This document shows positions 1 to 9,479 of a stretch of DNA of 64,000 nt, piece after piece. The DNA is from Streptomyces marincola (lineage in GTDB: Bacteria > Actinomycetota > Actinomycetes > Streptomycetales > Streptomycetaceae): positions 3,104,501-3,168,500 of the forward strand of contig NZ_CP084541.1 in NCBI RefSeq assembly GCF_020410765.1, given 5' to 3'. Position 1 is the stretch's first letter; every line of letters begins with the position of its first letter. The notes below the pieces were generated by a model, which worked only from the letters and a program-made list of their open reading frames with translations, was not told the origin of the DNA and made no database searches. Made by a program: the position numbers and the translations under genes.

Positions 1-179
1 CCCGCGGTGCCCTCCGACACGTCGAGGTCGGAGCCGACCGGGGTGAGCAGGCCGACGGGCAGGAGTTCCGAGGTCATCAGGGAGAAGATCCCCAGCGTCA
101 CCGCGGCGACGGCGAGCCAGCCCTTGACGGGTGAACGGCCGCTGTCGGCGGTGGGCGCCGGGGTGTCGAGGCTGGTCAC
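1..179 (-). CDS. MFS transporter, N-terminal fragment
   Basis: This is the first 59 or so codons of a major facilitator exporter that runs off the left edge. The GTG start (177-179) is preceded by a GAAGGA ribosome site about ten bases upstream. A short cytoplasmic leader is followed by the first membrane helix (GWLAVAAVTLGIFSLMTSEL), the pattern of the DHA1 drug-efflux group. It is co-directional with the biosynthetic genes to the right, but the AhpD/MocR pair separates it from them, so a role in product export is only a possibility. Confidence 0.7.
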   Translation of the reverse strand, partial: MTSLDTPAPTADSGRSPVKGWLAVAAVTLGIFSLMTSELLPVGLLTPVGSDLDVSEGTA

Positions 180-417
180 GGTGTGTCAGTCCTTCGTGAG
201 GAGACATGCGGGGACGTGGGGGGCCACCGGCCGCCGGGGAACAGGCGGCGGGGAACGGGCGCCGGGGGAACAGGCGCCGGGGGGAACGGGCGGCGCGCGG
301 CCGGGCGGGTGCGGGCGCGGGCGCGGGCGCGGGCGGGTGGAACGTGCCGCGGGCGGCGGTCTCCGGGGGTCGACCGCCGCCCGCGAGCCGGGGTGCCGGC
401 GTGGAGCGGCCGCGCCG

Positions 418-870
418 TTACTCGGTGCCGGGGGTCTTGCGCGTGGTCACGTTCATGCGGTTCCACGCGTTGGTGGTGAAGATCAGGGCGATGAGCTGGG
501 CCAGTTCCTTCTCGCCGAAGTGCTTGGCCGCCTCGTCGTAGACGTCGTCGTGCACGCCCTGGGGCAGCAGGGTGACGGCCTCGGTGAGGGCCAGGGCCGC
601 GCGCTCGGCCTCGGTGAAGAGGCTGGACTCCTCCCAGGCCGAGAGCTGGTAGATGCGCTCCTCGGTCTCGCCGGCCTTGCGGGCGTCGGAGGTGTGGTAG
701 TCGATGCAGTAGGCGCACCGGTTGATCTGGCTGGCGCGGATCTGCACCAGTTCGAGGAGGACGGGGTCGAGTCCGTCGCGCGCGGCGGCGTCGAGGGCGA
801 GGACGGCCTTGAACACCTTGGGGGCGACGGCCGAGAAGTTCATGCGCTCGGGCACCTGGAACGTAGTCAT
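418..870 (-). CDS. AhpD-like carboxymuconolactone decarboxylase family protein
   Basis: A 150-residue protein of the AhpD/CMD fold. The redox motif C52-A-Y-C55 followed by H59 (CAYCIDYHT) is intact, which in this family indicates an alkylhydroperoxidase-type thiol peroxidase or reductase. Its length is normal for the single-domain family. It is transcribed away from the MocR-type regulator that starts 46 bases from its start codon, a common pairing in actinobacteria that suggests the regulator controls it. The substrate cannot be told from sequence. Confidence 0.85.
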   Translation of the reverse strand: MTTFQVPERMNFSAVAPKVFKAVLALDAAARDGLDPVLLELVQIRASQINRCAYCIDYHTSDARKAGETEERIYQLSAWEESSLFTEAERAALALTEAVTLLPQGVHDDVYDEAAKHFGEKELAQLIALIFTTNAWNRMNVTTRKTPGTE

Positions 871-916
871 GCAGCGAGCCTAGAAAGGGAAACGACCAGG
901 AGTAGGGTGCATTGCC

Positions 917-2527
917 ATGGCAGAAACGTGGGTCAATACCCCTGCTCCGTCACGGCGGTTACCGCACCGGCCACCCGCGTCCGCACCCCCGGGCGACGCG
1001 CCCCCCGCCACCGGGGGAAGCGCCGCCGGGACACACGCAGCCGCAGCCCGGGACAAGAGTGCGGGGCGGGGGGCCGGGGTGCCGCGCGAGGGGGCGGACG
1101 GCCAGGACCTGCACCTGGAGCTGACCGGGACGGGCAGCCTGCGGACGCAGATCATGGACGCGCTCAGGGACGCCATCCGCTCCGGCCGCCTCGCCCCCGG
1201 CACGCGGCTGCCGCCCTACCGCGGCCTCGCGCGCGACCTCGGCATCGCGCGCAACACCGTCGCCGGCGCCTACGCGGAACTCGTCGAGGAGGGCTGGCTC
1301 TCCGCCCGGCAGGGCTCGGGCACCAGGGTCGCGCGCCGTGCCGAGCCCGCGCGCGCGGAGCCCGCGCGCCGCCCGCAGGGCCCTTCGCGCCGCCGCATCG
1401 TGCACGACCTGCTGCCGAGTTCCCCGGACGCGGCGGCGTTCCCGCGTGCCGCGTGGCTCACCTCCGTCCGCAGGGCCATGGCCGCCGCGCCCAACGACGC
1501 GTTCGGCGTGGGCGATCCGCGCGGCAGGGCGGAACTGCGCGGCACGCTCGCGGAGTACCTGGCGCGCGCCAGGGGCGTGCGCACCGCGCCCGACCGCATC
1601 GTCATCTGCTCGGGCTTCGCGCACGGGCTGCGGCTGCTCGCCCGCGTGCTCGACGGCCGGGTCGCGGTGGAGTCCTACGGCCTCGACTACCACCGCGCGC
1701 TGCTGCACGAGGCGGGCCTGGCCACCGTTCCGCTGCCGGTCGACGCGGCGGGGGCGCGCGTCGACGAGCTGCCCTGCACCCGCGCGCGGGCGGCCCTGCT
1801 CACGCCCGCGCACCAGTTCCCCACCGGCGGGCCGCTGCACCCCGGGCGCAGGGCGGCGGTCATCGACTGGGCCCGCTCGCACGGCGGGCTGCTGGTGGAG
1901 GACGACTACGACGGCGAGTTCAGGTACGACAGGCAGCCGGTGGGCGCGGTGCAGGGCCTCGACCCCGAGCGCGTGGTGTACATCGGGTCGATCAGCAAGA
2001 GCCTGTCCCCCGCGCTGCGGCTGGGCTGGATGGTGCTGCCGGGCCGCCTCGTCGACGAGATCCTCGCGGCCAAGGGGCCGCGCGAGATCTGGTCGAGCGT
2101 CGTGGACCAGCTCACGCTCGCGGACTTCATCGCGTGCGGCGCCTACGACCAGCATCTGCGCCGCATGCGGCGGCACTACCGGCGGCGGCGCGACGTGCTG
2201 GTGGGCACGCTCGCGGAACGCGCGCCGCACATCCGGGTCGGCGGCATCGCGGCGGGCCTGCACGCCGTTCTCGAACTGCCGGACGGCACCGAGGACGCGG
2301 CGCTCCGCGCGGCCAAGCGGCAGGGGCTCGCCCTCGACGGGCTCGGCCCCTACCGGCACCCCGACAGCACCATGCCGCGGCGCGAAGGGCTGGTCATCGG
2401 CTACGGAACGCCGCCCGACCACGCGTTCTCCGCGGCGCTCGACGCGCTCTGCCTCGCGCTGCCGGAACCGCCGCAGGGCGAGGCGCGGGCCATGACCCGG
2501 CTGCGGCGGGAACCCGCCGCGGGGTGA
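917..2527 (+). CDS. MocR/PdxR-type GntR regulator with aminotransferase domain
   Basis: A 536-residue fusion regulator. A low-complexity N-terminal extension of about 65 residues precedes a GntR winged helix-turn-helix (roughly residues 70-140, with RGLARDLGIARNTV) and a type I aminotransferase-like domain. The PLP-binding lysine is K361 in SISKS. MocR proteins sense PLP or an amino compound and usually act on the divergent gene, here the AhpD-like gene. The long leader makes the ATG at 917 uncertain: an AGGAG lies 15 bases upstream, which is far, and an internal start before residue 65 is possible. Confidence 0.85.
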   Translation: MAETWVNTPAPSRRLPHRPPASAPPGDAPPATGGSAAGTHAAAARDKSAGRGAGVPREGADGQDLHLELTGTGSLRTQIMDALRDAIRSGRLAPGTRLPPYRGLARDLGIARNTVAGAYAELVEEGWLSARQGSGTRVARRAEPARAEPARRPQGPSRRRIVHDLLPSSPDAAAFPRAAWLTSVRRAMAAAPNDAFGVGDPRGRAELRGTLAEYLARARGVRTAPDRIVICSGFAHGLRLLARVLDGRVAVESYGLDYHRALLHEAGLATVPLPVDAAGARVDELPCTRARAALLTPAHQFPTGGPLHPGRRAAVIDWARSHGGLLVEDDYDGEFRYDRQPVGAVQGLDPERVVYIGSISKSLSPALRLGWMVLPGRLVDEILAAKGPREIWSSVVDQLTLADFIACGAYDQHLRRMRRHYRRRRDVLVGTLAERAPHIRVGGIAAGLHAVLELPDGTEDAALRAAKRQGLALDGLGPYRHPDSTMPRREGLVIGYGTPPDHAFSAALDALCLALPEPPQGEARAMTRLRREPAAG

Positions 2528-2586
2528 TCCGGCGGCGGCGGCCGACCGCCGGGTCCCCACGCGCGGGCCGCGCCCGAGCCCCGGCG

Positions 2587-2628
2587 GCGGCCCGGGACCG
2601 TTCCGTGGCGGCCCGGGACCGTTCCGTG
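2587..2628 (+). repeat. 21-bp tandem duplication
   Basis: Two perfect head-to-tail copies of a 21-base unit (2587-2607 and 2608-2628) lie in the 191-base gap between the convergent MocR-type and monooxygenase genes. I see no gene in this gap. Confidence 0.8.
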
Positions 2629-2718
2629 GCGGCCGAACGGGCCCGCCCGGGGCGCGTTCCGCCGGCCTCCGGCGCGGTGCCCGGCCCGCCGGGCGGGCCG
2701 GGCACCGGCGCCCCGCGG

Positions 2719-4284
2719 TCACCCGGGCCCGGGCAGCAGCGCGAGGCCGAGTTCCCGTTCGAGGCGGTCGAGGTCCCCGGCGTGCCCGTGCGCGGCGATG
2801 TGCCCGTCCGGGCGCAGCAGGTAGTAGCCGGCGCTGCCGCACACGCCCCCGCCCGTCTCGCCGACGAGGCCGCGCCACAGGACCCTCAGCCGCGGCCGGC
2901 GTTCGACGACGTGGCCCACCTCGGTCAGCCACCCGCCGTCGCCCTCCGGCGGGCGCAGCAGCAGCGTCCACGCCGCGGGGTCGGCCGCGGGGCCCGCCGC
3001 GCCGAGCCGCAGCGCGGCCCGGCGCGGGAACACCGCGCCCGGCGCCGGTACGCCGGGCAGCCGGCCGCGCGCGCGGCAGCGGCGGCTCGCCGGGAGCTGG
3101 CTGTCCCGTTCGACGGCGTAGGCGAGCCGGCGGCCCGCCATCACCGGCGCGTAGAGCCGGTCGGCCGCGCCCGACCGGTCGAGCAGCGCGAACGCCGTGT
3201 CGCGCATGGTGACGCGCGCCGGTGTGCGGGCGGTGAGCGCCCGCGTGTGCAGGTCCGTGTCGCGGACGATGCGGCGCGTGGCCTCGGCGCGTTCCGTGCC
3301 GTAGCTGTCGAGCAGCGCGGCCGGGGAGTGGCCGTGCAGCACGGCGGCCAGCTTCCAGGCCAGGTTGTGGGCGTCCTGGAGGCCGTTGTTCATGCCCTGC
3401 CCGCCCGCCGGGCTGTGCACGTGGGCGGCGTCGCCCGCGAGGAACACCCGGCCGCGCCTGAACTCGGTGGCGCGGCGCGCGTGCACCCGGAACGTCGTCT
3501 CCCACACCGGCTCGGTGATCCGCACGCCCCGCGGGCCGCGCGTGTCGATGATCTCCTGCATCGCGGCCCGCGACATCTCGCCGCCGCCCGGCAGCAGCGA
3601 CAGGAAGCGGAAGACGCCGTCCGGCTGCGGCACGACCACGAGCGTGCCCGCGCGGCTCTGGTAGTAGGCGATCTCGTCGGCCGGCAGCCGGCCCTCGATC
3701 CGCGTGTCGACCAGGCCGAACGCCATCTCGTACGTCGTGCCCTCGAAGCCCGTGCCGAGCTGGCCGCGCACCGCGCTGCCCGCGCCGTCGGCGCCGACGA
3801 CGAACGGGACGGCGAACCGTTCCACCGCGCCGTCGGCCCGTTCCAGCACGGCGGTCACCGTGCCGCCGGGTTCGACGCGGCCCGAGAAGTCCACGTCGTC
3901 GAGGCACAGCAGCCGCACCTCGCGCTCGACCTTCCCGCCCAGCTCGTGCAGCCGCTCGGTCAGGAGGCGTTCCGTCTCGTACTGCGGCAGCTGGCGCGCG
4001 GCCAGGTCGTCCGTAAAGGTGAGCGAGGCCACCGGCCTGCGGTCGGAGAAGTACCGGAACGCGCGCACCGGCACCGACACGCGCCGCACCTCGTCCCCGA
4101 TCCCCAGGTCCGTGAGGATGTCGCGCACCCGCGGCCACACGGACAGCGCCTTGGGCACCGCGGTCGGCCGCGCGGCGCGGTCGACGACGCGGACGCGCAC
4201 CCCGCGCCGCAGCAGTTCGCACGCGGCGAGCAGCCCCGTGGGGCCGCCCCCCACGATCAGGACGTCGGCGTCGCCCCCGGTCAT
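2719..4284 (-). CDS. FAD-dependent aromatic monooxygenase (PheA/TfdB type)
   Basis: A 521-residue class A flavoprotein hydroxylase. The N-terminal dinucleotide motif is G12-G-G-P-T-G17 in VLIVGGGPTGLLAA, and the second FAD motif is GDAAHVHSPAGGQGMN near residue 283. The C-terminal thioredoxin-like tail typical of phenol hydroxylase relatives is present. Members use NAD(P)H and O2 to hydroxylate phenolic or anthranilate-like rings. It is the last gene of the minus-strand run and starts 28 bases after the AMP-ligase stop. The pathway supplies 3-hydroxyanthranilate, so that compound or a derivative is a plausible substrate, though this is inferred from context only. Confidence 0.85.
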   Translation of the reverse strand: MTGGDADVLIVGGGPTGLLAACELLRRGVRVRVVDRAARPTAVPKALSVWPRVRDILTDLGIGDEVRRVSVPVRAFRYFSDRRPVASLTFTDDLAARQLPQYETERLLTERLHELGGKVEREVRLLCLDDVDFSGRVEPGGTVTAVLERADGAVERFAVPFVVGADGAGSAVRGQLGTGFEGTTYEMAFGLVDTRIEGRLPADEIAYYQSRAGTLVVVPQPDGVFRFLSLLPGGGEMSRAAMQEIIDTRGPRGVRITEPVWETTFRVHARRATEFRRGRVFLAGDAAHVHSPAGGQGMNNGLQDAHNLAWKLAAVLHGHSPAALLDSYGTERAEATRRIVRDTDLHTRALTARTPARVTMRDTAFALLDRSGAADRLYAPVMAGRRLAYAVERDSQLPASRRCRARGRLPGVPAPGAVFPRRAALRLGAAGPAADPAAWTLLLRPPEGDGGWLTEVGHVVERRPRLRVLWRGLVGETGGGVCGSAGYYLLRPDGHIAAHGHAGDLDRLERELGLALLPGPG

Positions 4285-4312
4285 CGGCGCCGCCCCCGTC
4301 CGCGCGCCGCCG

Positions 4313-5890
4313 TCACGACGGCTGCCGAACGGCGCGGCGGCGCAGCCGAGCGGTGAGTTCGATGCGCTGCACCTTCATGGTGGCGGTGCGCGGCAGTTCC
4401 TCAAGCTTCATCTGGACCGGCTCGGCCAGCTGCGGCCACTGCGCGGTCGCCGCCGCCCAGCGCGCCCGGTCGAGCGGCACGTCGTCGCGGGTGCACAGCA
4501 CCGGGACCGCGGTGTCCTCGGGGCCCGGGACGACGACGAGTTCGGTCAGCTCGTCCATCCGGCCGAGCACGGTGTCCTCGATCTCCAGCGTGGAGTGGAT
4601 GCCGGGGATCGCGTCCACCTCGCGGTCCAGCAGGTGCAGGCAGCCCTCGTCGGTGCGGTAGCCGAGGTCCATGCCGCGCCACCAGCCGCCGTGCACCTGG
4701 GCGTCGTAGCGTTCGCGCTCGCCGAAGTAGCCGAGCGCCCGGCCGGCGGCCTGCACGTCGATGTAGCCGGGGTTCTCGCGCGTCACCTCCTTGCCGTTGC
4801 GGCTGGTCAGGCGGAACTTGGTGTCGCCGGGGAACGCGTACCCCTGGCAGCGCCCGTCGGCGCCCTGCGCGGTCCGCCGGGTGAACGCGCGGCCGACCAG
4901 CGGTCCCGTCTCGCTCTGCCCGTAGATCTGGTAGAAGACCGGGGAGCTGCGCCGGGTGGCGTGCAGCAGCTTGTGCATGGTGCTCGGGTGGATCGCGTCG
5001 AACGTGGTGCTGAAGTACTTGACGTTCGCGAGCGGTTCGAGCGGGTGGTCGGCCAGCGCCTCCCACTCCATGAAGGAGTTGGGGTGCGACTCGATGAACC
5101 CGGGCTTGTGCTCGGCCCACAGCTCGGCGGCCCGCTGCGGGTCCGCGTCGTTCATGACGAGGAACCTGTGGTTGCGCGGCATCAGCACCGCGAGCGCCAG
5201 CGGCATCCTGGAGTGCACGTAGGAGACGTGCAGCGCCACGGTCTCGTGCTCGCGGATCATGTCGAACAGCTTCGCCTGCGGCCGGTAGCGGCCGTGCAGG
5301 GTGCGGGCGGAGTGCACCACGAGCTTGGGCAGCCCCGTGGTGCCGGAGGTGTGCGTCATCAGCGCGGGCAGGTCGAGGTGCGGCACCACGGGCTCCTGCC
5401 GGGGGGCGCCGGCGAGGTCGGCGAGCGACACCGTGCCGGGCCGCGTTCCCGCGACGAGGAGGACGCCGGCGGTGATGTCGCGCAACGGAGCGCCGTCCAG
5501 CGACCCGTCGAGCTTGGCGGTGTCCGTGATCAGGTGGGCCCCGCCGAGCCGGCGCAGCAGCGCGACCACGCTGTCCCCGTCGAGCGCCGGGGACAGCTGG
5601 ACCGGGACCGCGCCGATACGCGCGACGGCGCAAGAAATGATATTGATGTCGAGCCCGTTGGACTTGTGAATGGCCACGTGCTCGCTGCGCCGAATTCCCG
5701 CCGCGTGCAGCCGGGCCGCCGTGTCGTCCACGAATTCCGCGAACTGCGCGTAGGTGATCCGGCGGCCGGCGTCAGGGAAGAGATCGAGGTCGTGGTCGAG
5801 GAGGATGAGCTGGTCACCGTACTCGGCGGCGGCCCGTTCCGCCACGAGACCCATATACAGGCCCTTGTCGCTCGACTGCACAGGAAGCAT
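4313..5890 (-). CDS. AMP-forming acyl/aryl ligase, paralogue 1
   Basis: A 525-residue stand-alone adenylating enzyme. The ATP-binding loop THTSGTTGLPK sits near residues 174-184, and the GYRTDEG and ...TATMKVQR segments match the hinge and the C-terminal catalytic lysine region. No carrier-protein or condensation domain is attached or encoded nearby. A GAGGGG ribosome site supports the ATG at 5890. It is clearly paralogous to the ligase at 19626-21188 over its whole length, with shared blocks such as VHKS or IHKS, VHSRM and IPGI.STLEIED. Possible roles are activation of 3-hydroxyanthranilate as acyl-adenylate, amide formation, or ATP-dependent nitrite coupling as in CreM-type diazotases. Confidence 0.85.
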   Translation of the reverse strand: MLPVQSSDKGLYMGLVAERAAAEYGDQLILLDHDLDLFPDAGRRITYAQFAEFVDDTAARLHAAGIRRSEHVAIHKSNGLDINIISCAVARIGAVPVQLSPALDGDSVVALLRRLGGAHLITDTAKLDGSLDGAPLRDITAGVLLVAGTRPGTVSLADLAGAPRQEPVVPHLDLPALMTHTSGTTGLPKLVVHSARTLHGRYRPQAKLFDMIREHETVALHVSYVHSRMPLALAVLMPRNHRFLVMNDADPQRAAELWAEHKPGFIESHPNSFMEWEALADHPLEPLANVKYFSTTFDAIHPSTMHKLLHATRRSSPVFYQIYGQSETGPLVGRAFTRRTAQGADGRCQGYAFPGDTKFRLTSRNGKEVTRENPGYIDVQAAGRALGYFGERERYDAQVHGGWWRGMDLGYRTDEGCLHLLDREVDAIPGIHSTLEIEDTVLGRMDELTELVVVPGPEDTAVPVLCTRDDVPLDRARWAAATAQWPQLAEPVQMKLEELPRTATMKVQRIELTARLRRRAVRQPS

Positions 5891-5951
5891 GGCTTCGTCC
5901 CCTCAGGTCGTTCTCCGAAAAACAGCGGTCGGCGTCTCTGGTACGCAATGC

Positions 5952-7913
5952 TCAGGGAAGGCGGACGGGGAGAGAAGGGCCCTCCGCCTTTTCCGTCACT
6001 TCCGAAGCGACGGGCTCTTTTTCCGTCAGGTCGCCGCCCGGGAAACCCGCGAGCAGGGACCCGAAGATCCTGATGCCGTCCTGGGTGAGCACGGACTCGG
6101 GGTGGAACTGCACGGAGGCGAACCCGGGTCCGCGCAGCGCGTGCACCTCGCCGCCGGCGGGGTCGCGGCTCACCTCGACGGTGCCGAGTCCCGGCACGTC
6201 CGCGCGCGAGGCGTCGGCGCGGGCGGCGAACGTGTTGTAGAAGCCGACCCTCTTGCGCACGCCGAACAGGTCGATCTCCCGCTGCCTGCCCTGGTTGGGC
6301 ACCTCGCGGCGGACCAGGGGGAACCCGAGTTCGCGCGCCAGCACCTGGTGGCTCAGGCACACGGCGAGGAACGGCCGCCTTGCCGCGAGCAGGTGCAGGA
6401 TCGTGCCGCGCAGGTGGGCGATCTTGGGGTGCGCGACGTCGCGCGGGTCGCCTGGCCCCGGGCCCATGACGACCAGGTCGTACCCGTCCGGGTCGTAGGG
6501 CTCGTCGAAGCGGCGGACCGTCACGGTCGGTCCCAGCGACCGCAGTTGGTGGCCGATCATGGAGGTGAAGGTGTCCTCGGCGTCCACGACCAGCACGCGC
6601 GTGCCGGACAGGGCGGGCTGCGGCCTGGCCCTGGCCGCCGCGTCGGCCAGCCAGAACTCCGCGATCGTGTCGTTGCGGCGCGTCAGCGCGGACCGCACCT
6701 CGGGGTGGTCCGCGAACCGGGCCGGCCCGTCCGCGCGCAGGGCGGCGATCAGCCCGGCGGCCTTCGCGCGGGTCTCGGCCACCTCGGAGTCCGGGTCGGA
6801 GTGGCGCACGAGCGTGGCGCCGACGCCGATCCGCACCCGGCCCGCCGCGTCGATGTCGGCGGTGCGGATGAGGATCGCGGAGTCCAGCTCGCGGGCGCCC
6901 GCGTCGTCCCGTCCGATGAGCGCGACGACGCCGCTGTAGTACCCGCGGCCCTCGGGCTCGTAGCGGCTGATCACCCGGGCCGCGCTCTCCAGCGGGCTGC
7001 CGGTCACGGTCGGCGCGAACAGCGTCTCCCGCAGCACCTCGCGCGGGTCGCGGTCCGTGCGGCCCTCGATGAAGTACTCGGTGTGCGCCAGGCGCGCCAT
7101 CTCCTTCAGGTGCGGCCCCGTGACCCGGCCGCCGTCCTCGCAGACGCGGGCCATCATCTTCAGCTCCTCGTCGACGACCATGTACAGCTCGTCGGCCTCC
7201 TTGCGGTCGGCGAGGAACGCCATCACCTCGGGCAGCGTCGGGCCCGTCGGCGGGTAGCGGTACGTGCCGCTGATGGGGTTCATCACCGCCGTGCCGCCGC
7301 GCACGCTGATGTGCCGCTCCGGGCTCGCGCCCACGAACGTGCGCTCCCCCGTGTGCACCACGAACGTCCAGTAGCCGCCCGTCTCCTGCTCGACCAGCCG
7401 CCGGAACAGCGTGAGCGCGCTGCGCGGCCCGAAGTCCTCGATCCGCGCCGTGAACGACCGCTTGATCACGAAGTTGGCGCCCACGCCCTGCCCGATCTCG
7501 TCCGCGATCACGCGGCGCACGATGTCCGCGTACGCCGCGTCGTCCACGTCGAACGCGCCGCCGCCGAGCCGGATCGGCTCGTTCCCGATCGCCTCAAGGG
7601 CCTCGGAGACGGGCACCGTGTCCTCCTCGGCCACGGTGAGCGCGATGAGCGGCGCGCCGTCGTCCGGGGCGGCGAACCCGCGCTCCGCGAGCTGCCGGAA
7701 CGGCACGAGCACGAGCGTGTCGCGGCGCGGCCCGTGCGCGCGCAGCGGCACGTCCGCGAGCGTGGCCGGCGTGGAGACCTCACCGATCAGCACGTCGAGC
7801 ACGCCGGGGCCGTTCGCCTCGGGTCGGTGCAGCAGGGCGAAGGGCGGCGGCGTGGGCCCGAGGACGGCGGCCAGCGGTCCCGGGCGCGGCGCCGCGCGGC
7901 CCGCGGCGGTCAC
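5952..7913 (-). CDS. phzE: PhzE-type ADIC synthase (TrpE-like plus glutamine amidotransferase)
   Basis: A 653-residue two-domain enzyme. The chorismate-binding half (about residues 60-410) contains GASPERH, NPISGTYR and DEELKMMARVCEDG. The class I glutamine amidotransferase half has the nucleophile in CLSHQVL and the His/Glu pair in FHPESVL. This fused architecture is that of PhzE, which makes 2-amino-2-deoxyisochorismate from chorismate and glutamine. The GTG start at 7913 overlaps the phzD stop by four bases (GTGA), so the two are translationally coupled. An upstream in-frame extension to 8849 overlaps phzD entirely and is not real coding. Confidence 0.9.
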   Translation of the reverse strand: MTAAGRAAPRPGPLAAVLGPTPPPFALLHRPEANGPGVLDVLIGEVSTPATLADVPLRAHGPRRDTLVLVPFRQLAERGFAAPDDGAPLIALTVAEEDTVPVSEALEAIGNEPIRLGGGAFDVDDAAYADIVRRVIADEIGQGVGANFVIKRSFTARIEDFGPRSALTLFRRLVEQETGGYWTFVVHTGERTFVGASPERHISVRGGTAVMNPISGTYRYPPTGPTLPEVMAFLADRKEADELYMVVDEELKMMARVCEDGGRVTGPHLKEMARLAHTEYFIEGRTDRDPREVLRETLFAPTVTGSPLESAARVISRYEPEGRGYYSGVVALIGRDDAGARELDSAILIRTADIDAAGRVRIGVGATLVRHSDPDSEVAETRAKAAGLIAALRADGPARFADHPEVRSALTRRNDTIAEFWLADAAARARPQPALSGTRVLVVDAEDTFTSMIGHQLRSLGPTVTVRRFDEPYDPDGYDLVVMGPGPGDPRDVAHPKIAHLRGTILHLLAARRPFLAVCLSHQVLARELGFPLVRREVPNQGRQREIDLFGVRKRVGFYNTFAARADASRADVPGLGTVEVSRDPAGGEVHALRGPGFASVQFHPESVLTQDGIRIFGSLLAGFPGGDLTEKEPVASEVTEKAEGPSLPVRLP

Positions 7914-8533
7914 GCGCACACCTCCGCGGCCGTGGTGACGACGGCGCAGCGGCGCGCGGCGTAGTCGAGGGTCATCCGGTGGTCCTCGGCCGAGAAGTCG
8001 GCCACGGCGTCCGCGACCAGGAACGTCTCGATGTCGTTGGTGAACGCCTCGACCGCCGTGGCCAGCACGCCGACGTGCCCGTAGACGCCGCAGATCACCA
8101 GCTGGTCCCGGCCGTGCTCGCGCATGCGGGCCAGCAGGTCGGTGCGGAAGAACGCGCTGTAGCGCCACTTGGTGAACACCCAGTCGTCCGGCCGCGGCGC
8201 CACCGCCCGCACGACCTCGCGGTCCGCGGGCTCCCTGCGCATGCCGGGGCCCCAGAACGTCTTCAGCAGGCCGCGCTGCGTCTCCGTCATGTCGCCTGGT
8301 TGCGCCGTGTAGGCGACCGGGATGCCGGCCGCCGCGCAGCGGTCGCGCAACGAGGCGACGGTGTCGGTGAGTTCGGCCCGCAGCGCGGCGGGCAGCGGCG
8401 CGAGGAAGTAGCGCTGCATGTCGTGGACGAGCAGCACGGCGCGCGCCGGGTCCACGACCCAGGGGGCCGGGCCCGCGGGCAGGTCCCGCCGGGTCGGCAT
8501 CGGGTACGGCTCGATGGTCGGGATACCGGCCAT
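7910..8533 (-). CDS. phzD: PhzD-type isochorismatase (DHHA-forming)
   Basis: A 207-residue isochorismatase-fold hydrolase. The catalytic residues of PhzD fall at the canonical numbers: D38 in VHDMQ and K122 in TKWRYSAF. YTAQPG (about 75-80) and the CGVYGHVG loop are also present. Known PhzD hydrolyses ADIC to trans-2,3-dihydro-3-hydroxyanthranilate (DHHA) and pyruvate. It has the single-domain length, without the C-terminal aryl-carrier domain of EntB. It sits between the EntA-like dehydrogenase and phzE in the order expected for sequential reactions. Confidence 0.92.
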   Translation of the reverse strand: MAGIPTIEPYPMPTRRDLPAGPAPWVVDPARAVLLVHDMQRYFLAPLPAALRAELTDTVASLRDRCAAAGIPVAYTAQPGDMTETQRGLLKTFWGPGMRREPADREVVRAVAPRPDDWVFTKWRYSAFFRTDLLARMREHGRDQLVICGVYGHVGVLATAVEAFTNDIETFLVADAVADFSAEDHRMTLDYAARRCAVVTTAAEVCA

Positions 8534-8605
8534 GACGTCCTCTCGTTGCGGTGGCTTTCGTTGCGGTGGCTCTCGGCGCGGTGGTGGGAGCGGCCGGGGC
8601 GCGGG

Positions 8606-9376
8606 TCAGCGGCCGAGCGCGGCGCCGCCGTCGACGGTGAGGCTGTGCAGGGTGATGTGGGACGCCCGGTCGGAGAGCAGGAAGACGACGGCGTCCGCGA
8701 TGTCGGAGGGGCGGGCGATCTTCGCGAGCGGGATGCCCACCTTGAACGACTCGGGCCGGCCCTCGATCGTGCGCGCGCGGCCGGAATCGTCCGCCCACAT
8801 GCCGCTGAGCATGGGCGTGTCCGTGCTGCCCGGCGCGACGACGTTGCACCGGATGCCGTACCTGGCGACCTCAAGCCCCAGGCTCTGCGTGAACATCGTC
8901 GCCGCGGCCTTCGAGGCCGCGTAGGCGGCCATCTCGGTGCGCGGCGTGCCCGCGGCGTTCGACGCGACGGTCACGACACTGCCGCGCCCGCGCGCCCGCA
9001 TGTGGCGCACCACGGCGCGCGAGACGTGGAACACGCCTGTGGTGTTGACGGCGAACGTGGCGTTCCAGTCCTCGTCCGTGAGGCCGATGGCCTCCCCGAG
9101 CCGCAGCACGCCCGCGGCGTTCACCAAGTGCTCGACGGGGCCGAGGCGTTCCTCGACCTCCGCGACCGTGCGTTCCACGAGGTCGCTGCGCGTGACGTCG
9201 GTGGGGAACGCGGTCGCGGCGAGCCCCTCCGCGGTCAGCTTGCCGACGACGTCGTCGAGCGGTTCCGCGTCGCGGTCGACGGCCGCCACGACGGCGCCGC
9301 GTTCCGCGAGTGCGCGGGCGACGGCGCTGCCGATGCCTCCGGCCGCTCCTGTGACGAGGGCGATGGTGTTCTCCAT
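8606..9376 (-). CDS. EntA/DhbA-like short-chain dehydrogenase (DHHA to 3-hydroxyanthranilate)
   Basis: A 256-residue classical SDR. TGAAGGIG (residues 9-16) binds NAD, NAAG lies at 86-89, and the catalytic triad is S139, Y152 and K156 in the YxxxK pattern. It resembles 2,3-dihydro-2,3-dihydroxybenzoate dehydrogenases. Next to PhzD and PhzE the natural substrate is the amino analogue DHHA, giving 3-hydroxyanthranilic acid by NAD+-dependent aromatisation. This is the branch used instead of PhzF/PhzB/PhzG, none of which is present. The 72-base gap to phzD contains a short TCGTTGCGGTGGCT direct repeat. Confidence 0.88.
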   Translation of the reverse strand: MENTIALVTGAAGGIGSAVARALAERGAVVAAVDRDAEPLDDVVGKLTAEGLAATAFPTDVTRSDLVERTVAEVEERLGPVEHLVNAAGVLRLGEAIGLTDEDWNATFAVNTTGVFHVSRAVVRHMRARGRGSVVTVASNAAGTPRTEMAAYAASKAAATMFTQSLGLEVARYGIRCNVVAPGSTDTPMLSGMWADDSGRARTIEGRPESFKVGIPLAKIARPSDIADAVVFLLSDRASHITLHSLTVDGGAALGR

Positions 9377-9479
9377 GCTGCGCGAGCCTCCATCCGTTCG
9401 GTACCGGTCAGTGCGGGCAGTGGGGCGGGCAGTGGGGGAGGTGCGGGCCGGCCGGGCCGGCCCCGGGCGGGGCGGCGCG

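Noticed and set aside
7..4356. A 1449-codon open frame on the plus strand spanning several genes
   Set aside because: It has no family character, is antisense to the monooxygenase and AhpD-like genes and overlaps the MocR gene in another frame. Long stop-free frames are expected in DNA of this GC content.
5952..8849. PhzE as a 965-residue fusion with an extra N-terminal domain
   Set aside because: The extra 312 codons lie over phzD and part of the dehydrogenase gene in another frame and are Arg/Ala/Gly-rich. The GTG at 7913 coupled to the phzD stop explains the gene fully.
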